Shown piece by piece: positions 49,437 to 55,446 of a stretch of DNA of 55,446 nt (position 1 is its first letter; each line of letters opens with the position of its first letter). The position numbers were made by a program, and so were the translations under genes. The stretch spans positions 1 to 55,446 of the forward strand of contig DATJXA010000145.1 in assembly GCA_035500675.1 (NCBI GenBank). Reading direction: 5' to 3'. Under the pieces are notes generated by a model. It searched no databases. It was not told the origin of the DNA and saw nothing but the letters and a program-made list of their open reading frames with translations. Source of the DNA: JAGVPT01 sp035500675. Its GTDB lineage: Bacteria; Bacteroidota; Ignavibacteria; UBA10030; UBA8401.

Positions 49437-52181
49437 TTATTTTTTCTTGCTGTTTTTATTCGACTTCGCAACCGGTTTGTCGTTCAACGCCGCGCGGGCC
49501 GCTGCGAGGCGTGCGATCGGAACCCGGAACGGGGAGCAGCTGACGTAGTTCTGATTGATCTGATGACAGAACTCCACGCTCGACGGTTCGCCGCCGTGTT
49601 CGCCGCAAATGCCGACCTTGAGGTCGGATCGCACGGAACGCCCCTTCTCGATGGCGATCTTCATCAACCCGCCGACGCCGACGCGGTCCAAGACCTCGAA
49701 CGGATCCTTCGCATAAATCTCCTTTTCGACATACGGCACAAGGAACGTTGCTGCATCGTCGCGGCTGACGCCGAGAGTCGTTTGCGTCAGATCGTTCGTG
49801 CCGAAGCTGAAGAACTCTGCAACCGTCGCGATCTCGTCCGCGGTGATCGCCCCGCGCGGGATCTCGATCATCGTCCCGACAAGATACTTGAACTTGACAC
49901 CCTTCTCTTTCATCACTTCTTCGGCGACCCGGCGCACAATTTTTTCCTGATGCTCGAGTTCCTTGACGTTCCCGACGAGCGGGATCATCACCTCGGGCTC
50001 GACCTTGATTCCTCGTGCCTGGATGTTCGCCGCCGCCTCGAAGATCGCTCTCGATTGCATCTCCGTGATCTCGGGGAAGATGATTCCCAAACGGCATCCT
50101 CTGAATCCAAGCATCGGGTTGAACTCATGAAGACTTTCCACGCGATGATGCACCTTCTCGTACGTGATCCCTATTTGCGCAGCCAATTCCCGTTGCGCCT
50201 TTTCCTCGTGCGGAACAAACTCATGGAGAGGAGGATCGATCGTGCGGATTGTCACGGGTCGACCGTCCATCGCCTCGAAGATCCCTTCGAAGTCTGTCCG
50301 TTGGAGAGGAAGAAGTTTTGCGAGCGCCGCTTTCCGTTCGGCAACGGTGTCGGCCAGGATCATTTCGCGCATCGGTCCGATCTTCCCTTCGCCGAAGAAC
50401 ATATGCTCGGTGCGGCACAATCCGATCCCTTCCGCGCCAAACGCCACAGCGTTGAGCGCCTGGTCGGGTTGATCGGCGTTCGTCCGGATCTTCAACCGGC
50501 GGTATTTATCCGCCCACGACATGATCTTCGCATACTGTTGATAGACGGGAGCCTCCTTCGGCGCAAGCGTTTTGTCGACGAGAACCTGGAGCACTTCCGA
50601 CGGCTTGGTCGGCACTTTTCCTTCGATGACCTCGCCCGTCGTTCCGTCAAGAGAGATCCAGTCCCCCTCTTTGATGAGTTTGCCTTTCACTTTCATCGTG
50701 TGCGTCGAGTAGTCGATATCGAGAGCCGAACATCCCGCGACGCAGACCTTTCCCATCTGTCGCGCGACGAGAGCGGCGTGAGAGGTCATGCCGCCGCGTG
50801 CGGTGAGAATTCCTTCCGCCGCATCCATGCCTTTGATGTCTTCCGGAGAGGTCTCAATGCGCGTGAGGATGACGAGCTCGCCCCGCTTCTTCCACGCCTC
50901 GGCATCGGGTGCGTTGAACACGATACGCCCCGTCGCAGCGCCAGGCCCTGCATTGAGCCCCTTTGCGAGGAGCCGGCCGCCTTTGACGGCCGCATCTTTT
51001 TCCTTCAGATCGAACACCGGACGGAGAAGCTGATTGAGTTGATCCGGCTCGATCCGTTTCAACGCGTCCTTGTCGGAGATCAGTTTTTCTCCGACCATGT
51101 CCACGGCGATCTTGATCGCCGCAAACGCGGTCCTTTTTCCAACGCGGCATTGAAGCATGAAGAGTTTCCCTTGCTGAATGGTAAACTCGATGTCGTTCAT
51201 GTCGCGATAGTGTCGTTCGAGAGTTTTGCGGATCTTCTCAAGCTGCTTGTATATTTGCGGATTATCTTTTGCAAGCTGTGACATCGGCAAAGGCGTGCGG
51301 GTGCCCGCGACGACGTCCTCGCCTTGAGCATTCATCAGATATTCGCCGTAGAACACGTTCTCTCCCGTCGCGGCATCGCGCGTGAAGGCGACGCCCGTGC
51401 CGGAATCGTCTCCCATGTTGCCGAAGACCATCGACTGCACGTTCACCGCGGTTCCCCACGATTCGGGGATGTCGTACATCTTCCGGTACGCGATCGCGCG
51501 GTCGTTGTTCCACGATCCGAACACTGCGCCGATCGCGCCCCACATCTGCTCCATCGGCGCCTGCGGGAAATTGCTTCCCGTCTTTTCCTTGATCGCCTTT
51601 TTGAAAAGAGACACGAGGTCCATCAGATCGTCGGCGTTTAATTCCGTATCGAGATGAACGCCGCGCGATTTTTTCTTCTCCTCGATGATCATTTCAAATG
51701 GGTCGATCTCGTCCTTATGGAACGGCTTCAGCCCGAGGACGACGTCGCCGTACATCTGCACAAAGCGCCGGTAAGAATCGTAGACGAACCGCGGGTTGTT
51801 CGTTTTCTTCACGAGCCCTTCCGCTACTTCGTCGTTCAGTCCGAGATTGAGGATGGTATCCATCATACCGGGCATCGAAGCGCGCGCGCCGGAACGGACG
51901 GAAACAAGGAGCGGATTCTTCGGATCGCCGAACTTCGCCCCCATCGCCTTCTCGACCTTTGCGATGGATTTTTTGACGTCTAGTTGGAGTGATTTTGGAT
52001 ACGTGCGTTTGTTGGCGTAATAATAGGTGCATACTTCGGTCGATATCGTGAAACCCGCCGGCACCGGCAGGCCGATATTCGTCATCTCGGCGAGGTTTGC
52101 ACCTTTGCCGCCGAGGAGATTTTTCATCTCAGCTTTACCTTCGGCCTTTCCATTGCCGAAGAAATAAACAAATTTAGCCAT
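49437..52181 (-). CDS. ppdK: Pyruvate, phosphate dikinase
   Basis: 914 aa, full length. An N-terminal ATP-grasp domain (GGKGANLAEMTNIGLPVPAG; VSVRSGARASMPGMMDTILN) precedes the swivelling phospho-His domain, with His in GGMTSHAALVARQMG near 465. The C-terminal PEP/pyruvate barrel has GLCRTEHMFF, GTNDLTQTTLGVSRDD and the catalytic Cys in GICGEHGGEP. It interconverts pyruvate, ATP and phosphate with PEP, AMP and pyrophosphate, which suggests PPi-linked glycolysis or gluconeogenesis. The tail is Lys/Asn-rich (KPVAKSNKNSKKK). No PPDK regulatory protein gene is adjacent. Confidence 0.97.
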   Translation of the reverse strand: MAKFVYFFGNGKAEGKAEMKNLLGGKGANLAEMTNIGLPVPAGFTISTEVCTYYYANKRTYPKSLQLDVKKSIAKVEKAMGAKFGDPKNPLLVSVRSGARASMPGMMDTILNLGLNDEVAEGLVKKTNNPRFVYDSYRRFVQMYGDVVLGLKPFHKDEIDPFEMIIEEKKKSRGVHLDTELNADDLMDLVSLFKKAIKEKTGSNFPQAPMEQMWGAIGAVFGSWNNDRAIAYRKMYDIPESWGTAVNVQSMVFGNMGDDSGTGVAFTRDAATGENVFYGEYLMNAQGEDVVAGTRTPLPMSQLAKDNPQIYKQLEKIRKTLERHYRDMNDIEFTIQQGKLFMLQCRVGKRTAFAAIKIAVDMVGEKLISDKDALKRIEPDQLNQLLRPVFDLKEKDAAVKGGRLLAKGLNAGPGAATGRIVFNAPDAEAWKKRGELVILTRIETSPEDIKGMDAAEGILTARGGMTSHAALVARQMGKVCVAGCSALDIDYSTHTMKVKGKLIKEGDWISLDGTTGEVIEGKVPTKPSEVLQVLVDKTLAPKEAPVYQQYAKIMSWADKYRRLKIRTNADQPDQALNAVAFGAEGIGLCRTEHMFFGEGKIGPMREMILADTVAERKAALAKLLPLQRTDFEGIFEAMDGRPVTIRTIDPPLHEFVPHEEKAQRELAAQIGITYEKVHHRVESLHEFNPMLGFRGCRLGIIFPEITEMQSRAIFEAAANIQARGIKVEPEVMIPLVGNVKELEHQEKIVRRVAEEVMKEKGVKFKYLVGTMIEIPRGAITADEIATVAEFFSFGTNDLTQTTLGVSRDDAATFLVPYVEKEIYAKDPFEVLDRVGVGGLMKIAIEKGRSVRSDLKVGICGEHGGEPSSVEFCHQINQNYVSCSPFRVPIARLAAARAALNDKPVAKSNKNSKKK

Positions 52182-52253
52182 CGTTGTAATTTTTCCTTCT
52201 AATGTATTAGTGTGAATAGTTGGTCTGTTGATGAGAATGATGAATGTGTTGCT

Positions 52254-52958
52254 TCAATGTTTTTTTTGACACCGTCGTATTTCCTCCAAGAAAATTCTTC
52301 CCACGCTTTCCGTCAGCGGATTGAATGAATCTTTCATTCGTTCCGGGTGCCACTGCACCAATAAGAGGAACGATTTGTCCTCTCTCTCCGCCCATTCAAG
52401 AGCTTCAACAACTCCATCCGGCGACTGTGCGCTCACTTTTAAACCCCTGCCAATACGATCTGCCGCCTGATGATGAAACGAGTTGACGACGCCCGTATCC
52501 GACCCCGCCGCATGCCGCAGCACCGAGTCCTGCTTGATCGCGACCTCGTGTCGGCGCTCTTTTCCTCCGGGTTCACTATGGCGCGAAAAGCCATCCATCT
52601 CGAGGTCCAAATAAAGCGTTCCGCCGAAAAACACATTTGCCGATTGAAGCCCGCGGCACACGCCGAGCACGGGTTTTCTTGAATCAAGCGACTTCTCGAG
52701 GACGGAAAATTCGAACGCGTCGCGTTTCTCGTCGATATCTTTCGGCTGGCCTTCGATAGGCCTTTTGCCGAACGTCGCCGGGTGAAGGTCGGTGCCCCCC
52801 GTGAGCAGCAAACCGTCGCAATCGTCGCCTTCATCTGGCGCGTTGGATGTATAGATCAATTCGCGAAACTCGACCGCCGGGTTGAACCGAAGAAGCCAGT
52901 TCTTATAGTGATTGAATTTTTCCTCGTCAGGGCTGTTCTTTGTGATCGCAATTTTCAT
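52254..52958 (-). CDS. Class I glutamine-amidotransferase-like hydrolase (PuuD/gamma-Glu-GABA hydrolase type)
   Basis: 234 aa. ATG 52958 overlaps the lpxK stop by four bases (ATGA). The oxyanion region is LLTGGTDLHPATFG, the nucleophile Cys is in VLGVCRGLQSANVFFGG near residue 99, and the His is in LLLVQWHPERM with Glu two residues on. This is the peptidase C26 family, which cleaves gamma-glutamyl bonds. Members act in polyamine breakdown or other gamma-glutamyl hydrolyses, and the substrate here is not clear. Coupling to lpxK is unusual and probably only transcriptional. Confidence 0.88.
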   Translation of the reverse strand: MKIAITKNSPDEEKFNHYKNWLLRFNPAVEFRELIYTSNAPDEGDDCDGLLLTGGTDLHPATFGKRPIEGQPKDIDEKRDAFEFSVLEKSLDSRKPVLGVCRGLQSANVFFGGTLYLDLEMDGFSRHSEPGGKERRHEVAIKQDSVLRHAAGSDTGVVNSFHHQAADRIGRGLKVSAQSPDGVVEALEWAEREDKSFLLLVQWHPERMKDSFNPLTESVGRIFLEEIRRCQKKH

Positions 52959-54001
52959 CCGATGATCTTCTTCTCCACGATCGAGTCGATCAACTTCTCC
53001 CACTCGTTCAGCTCATGTATCACCGTTTCGATCTCGACATAGAAGAGAGGGAGGTTCTCGAATTCCGACAACGTTGCACAACGCACGACATCTTTTTCCG
53101 TCGTGATAACAAATTCAGCGTTGTGCTTCTGCTGCTCTGCAACGATCCTGCGCGCGTCGGCAGGAGAATAGCTCCGATGGTCATCAAAAGCTATCATCGC
53201 GTCGATGCGGACTCCCAGCTCGTCGAGGGTCGTGCGGAAATTGTCCGGGTTTCCGATCCCGCAAAACGCAACGGCGTGTTTTCCTTTCACTGTGTTGAGG
53301 TCGACGCTGAAACGAGTTTTGGCTCTTCTGAATGCCACGATCCGGTATGAACTTGTAAATACCGGAGCTTTTGTAAATGAGCTGATGTGCTCTCTCAAAT
53401 GGCCGCTGTTCGCTCCGACGCTGGTTCTTGTGATGACAACCGCACCGGCCCTTGCGAGAGAACTCAGCGGTTCGCGGCGCAGGCCTGCAGGGATCATCCG
53501 CATCCCGAACGGCGGTCGCGAGGCGTCGATAAGAACAATATCGAGGTCCCGATGAAGCGAACGATGCTGGAACCCATCGTCGAGAATAATGACTTCGGCA
53601 CGGAGCTTTTGCGCTGCGTGCATCGCTCCGCGGACCCTCTCCTCATCAACCACGATCGGCACGTTGGGGAGTCGCAGCGCGAGTTGATATGCCTCATCCC
53701 CCGCTTCCTGCGCCGAGGCCTTGAGCCTCGTTCCGTCCGCCACCTCCAGCAATCCGCTGCTTGTGCGTTTGTATCCGCGGCTCACGACGGCAGGTCGAAC
53801 ATGCTTCCGCATCAGATGTTTCGCGATGAGTTCGACGAGCGGCGTTTTTCCCGTCCCGCCCGCAGTGATATTACCCACGGAGATGACGGGAATGTCGAGA
53901 TGTTCAGTCTGAAAAATTTTTACGTCAAAGAACAAATTGCGAAACGCAATCCCTGCTCCATACAACCAGGAAATCGGCGCTAATGCTGGAACTGGTTTCA
54001 T
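52955..54001 (-). CDS. lpxK: Tetraacyldisaccharide 4'-kinase
   Basis: 348 aa. An N-terminal membrane-associated helix precedes the P-loop GGTGKT (48-53, within SVGNITAGGTGKTPLVELIA). ILDDGFQHRSLHRDLDIVLI is the family hallmark, and FCGIGNPDNF and DHRSYSP follow. It phosphorylates the lipid A disaccharide at the 4' position on the inner leaflet. It lies 33 bp after the DUF374 acyltransferase gene, and lpxB is just upstream of that, so this is a lipid A cluster and shows the cell makes LPS. Confidence 0.97.
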   Translation of the reverse strand: MKPVPALAPISWLYGAGIAFRNLFFDVKIFQTEHLDIPVISVGNITAGGTGKTPLVELIAKHLMRKHVRPAVVSRGYKRTSSGLLEVADGTRLKASAQEAGDEAYQLALRLPNVPIVVDEERVRGAMHAAQKLRAEVIILDDGFQHRSLHRDLDIVLIDASRPPFGMRMIPAGLRREPLSSLARAGAVVITRTSVGANSGHLREHISSFTKAPVFTSSYRIVAFRRAKTRFSVDLNTVKGKHAVAFCGIGNPDNFRTTLDELGVRIDAMIAFDDHRSYSPADARRIVAEQQKHNAEFVITTEKDVVRCATLSEFENLPLFYVEIETVIHELNEWEKLIDSIVEKKIIG

Positions 54002-54034
54002 CCTCGTCTAAAAGATCTAAAAGGAACCTCTCTA

Positions 54035-54697
54035 TCATGGAGCCGAGCTTCCGTTCGCCGTCGGCTCTGAAAGCTTTGCGAGCTCTCGTTGAGTCGCTTC
54101 GAGAAAATCATCCAGCGCCTGGTCCTGTAGGTCCGCTGGTACTGCGATCGGCTCGCTGTACCGCACGATCACCCGAGCGAAAGGCATTGGAATTTCAAAC
54201 CGGTCCCAACTCTTCAATTCCCTTTTCCGCTCCATTAAAATGCCGACCAAGAAGAGGTGCGCCCCGCTCCGTTGCGCCGCGCGAACAGCTCCCATTTTCA
54301 TCCGGTGTCGCGGACCCGTCGGACCGTCGGGGGTCACGCAGAGCGAACTTCCTTCAACAAGAACATCGATCATTCGCTGCATCGACTCTTTTCCTCCGAC
54401 ATGGCTCGAACCGCGAATGAGCACATAGCCCCAATGAGCAAGGGTCGCGGCAAGGATCTCTCCGTCCGCACTCTGACTGACAAGAGCCGCTACGGCCCGA
54501 TTGCGCCGGGGTCGATGAAGATACCAACCGAGGAGCATCGAACCGTGCCAGAACGCAATGACAGAGGGTTCGCGGTGTTCGACATACGCGTCAAAGAACG
54601 TGGATCCTTCTCGTGTGATGCGAAGCGTCGCGCAAAGCAACGACGCGGGAATCCATAAAAATTTTTTTGCGAGCCAGTCTATAATGTGTTTGCCCAT
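54035..54697 (-). CDS. DUF374 lysophospholipid/lipid A acyltransferase-like protein
   Basis: 220 aa from ATG 54697; a TTG start at 54751 would overlap lpxB and lacks support. The N-terminus has a hydrophobic anchor (FLWIPASLLCATLR). Motifs are VIAFWHGSMLL (acyltransferase His) and VTPDGPTGPRHRMKMGAV, both standard for DUF374. The family is placed in the LPLAT superfamily and commonly sits in lpx clusters, where it may acylate lipid A or Kdo-lipid A. The exact reaction is not settled. It lies between lpxB and lpxK, about 20 and 33 bp from them. Confidence 0.9.
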   Translation of the reverse strand: MGKHIIDWLAKKFLWIPASLLCATLRITREGSTFFDAYVEHREPSVIAFWHGSMLLGWYLHRPRRNRAVAALVSQSADGEILAATLAHWGYVLIRGSSHVGGKESMQRMIDVLVEGSSLCVTPDGPTGPRHRMKMGAVRAAQRSGAHLFLVGILMERKRELKSWDRFEIPMPFARVIVRYSEPIAVPADLQDQALDDFLEATQRELAKLSEPTANGSSAP

Positions 54698-54716
54698 CGG
54701 CTGCACCGAGCGTCCA

Positions 54717-55446
54717 TCATGCCGGATGCATGCCGAGGATCGCGTTTGCAACTTTGCGGGAGGCGCCTTTCGATCCGAGCAACCCTTTCACCGCTGCAAG
54801 TTCCTTCTTCATCGCGCTCCGCAAGGCCTCGTTGCCGAGAAGCCGCGAAGCCGCGTCGACGATCCTCTGTACCGTTACCTGATGCTGGATCAATTCGGGG
54901 ACGATCGTCTTGCCCGCCACGATGTTCACAAGGCCGATGTTCTTGACATGCACGAGAGCCCGTGCAATGAGATATGTCAGCCAGGACGTCCTGTAAACGA
55001 CGATCATCGGCGTTTCAAAACAGGCTGTCTCGAGCGTCGCCGTCCCGGAGGTGACAATTGCGAGGTCGCTGTATTTCATCACCTCATGGGTTGCGTTCTC
55101 GACATAATGGACGACAGCGTTCGGCGGAAGATGAAGGTCGAAAAGTTGTCGCGGCAAATTCGGCGCCACGGCGACGACCGCTTCCATATCTTCAGACTCT
55201 GAAAGAACCCCGGACGAACGCGCCATGACGGAGAAGAGGCCGCGGATCTCCTGCCGGCGGCTCCCCGGGATCAAAGCGAGGATTTTCTTTGCCGGGTCTA
55301 TCCCGAACCGCTTACAGAATTGATTTCTGCTGAATTCGACGTCCAATTCTTCAAGAAGTGGATGCCCGACGAAACTGACATCGATCCCTTCTTTGCGGTA
55401 AATTTCTTCCTCAAACGGAAACACGACGAGCATTTTGTCCACCACG
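54717..55446 (-). CDS. lpxB: Lipid-A-disaccharide synthase, C-terminal part (N-terminus beyond window)
   Basis: 243 codons are visible; the gene continues past the right edge of the window. LpxB motifs are SFVGHPLLEEL, LALIPGSRRQEI and IVTSGTATLETACFETPMIV, which form the UDP-binding GT-B C-terminal domain. It joins UDP-2,3-diacylglucosamine to lipid X. It is the most upstream visible gene of the lpxB-DUF374-lpxK-amidotransferase series. Confidence 0.95.
   Translation of the reverse strand, partial: VVDKMLVVFPFEEEIYRKEGIDVSFVGHPLLEELDVEFSRNQFCKRFGIDPAKKILALIPGSRRQEIRGLFSVMARSSGVLSESEDMEAVVAVAPNLPRQLFDLHLPPNAVVHYVENATHEVMKYSDLAIVTSGTATLETACFETPMIVVYRTSWLTYLIARALVHVKNIGLVNIVAGKTIVPELIQHQVTVQRIVDAASRLLGNEALRSAMKKELAAVKGLLGSKGASRKVANAILGMHPA

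Noticed and set aside
49563..51281. 572-codon plus-strand open frame opposite ppdK
   Set aside because: Antisense shadow; Arg/Leu/His/Asp-rich with no recognisable motif, fully inside a clear ppdK gene.

Overview
This window looks like a chromosomal segment of a Gram-negative bacterium. It carries lipid A genes (lpxB, lpxK, a DUF374 acyltransferase), an outer-membrane beta-barrel, a LolA-like carrier, the MEP-pathway gene ispD, and PlsY/GpsA phospholipid synthesis. The mix of a tricorn-like protease, HybB/NrfD proteins, KamA, and a promoter of the form TTGACA-N16-TATATTTG suggests the Fibrobacterota-Chlorobiota-Bacteroidota (FCB) superphylum, perhaps near Ignavibacteria. That placement is inference. 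I saw no tRNA, rRNA, CRISPR array, prophage or transposase.

Layout. 100-5211 (minus): operon for a LolA-like periplasmic protein, two FtsX-type permeases, an ABC ATPase and an outer-membrane barrel. 5525-12142 (minus): endonuclease III and an AddAB-type recombination nuclease pair. 12239-16073 (minus): acyl thioesterase and a tricorn-like protease. 16285-19442 (plus): cell-wall amidase, a lipoprotein fusing TonB-C-like and parvulin-like domains, and a small Cys-containing protein. 19723-27635 (plus): the most unusual part, described below. 27801-29491 (plus): HIT protein and NADP-isocitrate dehydrogenase. 29547-34098 (minus): arabinofuranosidase, membrane protein, NAD(P)-binding protein, aldo/keto reductase. 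34174-40735 (minus): dnaG, a membrane HEAGH protein, and a four-gene unit with lysine 2,3-aminomutase, a GNAT acetyltransferase and two Ddl-like ATP-grasp ligases. 41061-55446 (minus): housekeeping genes recG, gpsA, plsY, def, ispD, an APC permease, queA, ppdK, a class I amidotransferase, lpxK, a DUF374 acyltransferase and a partial lpxB.

The best candidate for an undescribed system is 19723-27635. Two membrane-anchored proteins and one soluble protein have the fold signature of glycine-cleavage H protein. In the two anchored ones an ungapped alignment puts Glu where the lipoyl-carrying Lys should be. They sit with a ferredoxin predicted to hold four [4Fe-4S] clusters and an NrfD/HybB-type quinone-reactive membrane subunit. 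Next come a histidine kinase whose periplasmic domain has c-type-heme-like motifs (CxxCH and CX4CH), a sigma54-activating response regulator, and an archaemetzincin. I read this as a redox-regulated, quinone-linked membrane complex with repurposed H-protein subunits.

A second recurring signal is a set of short tandem heptamer (once octamer) repeats in intergenic DNA and at gene 3' ends, several arranged as inverted arms: near 5428, 19471, 34122, 36131, 45074 and 49359. They resemble the STRR-type repeats known from cyanobacteria.
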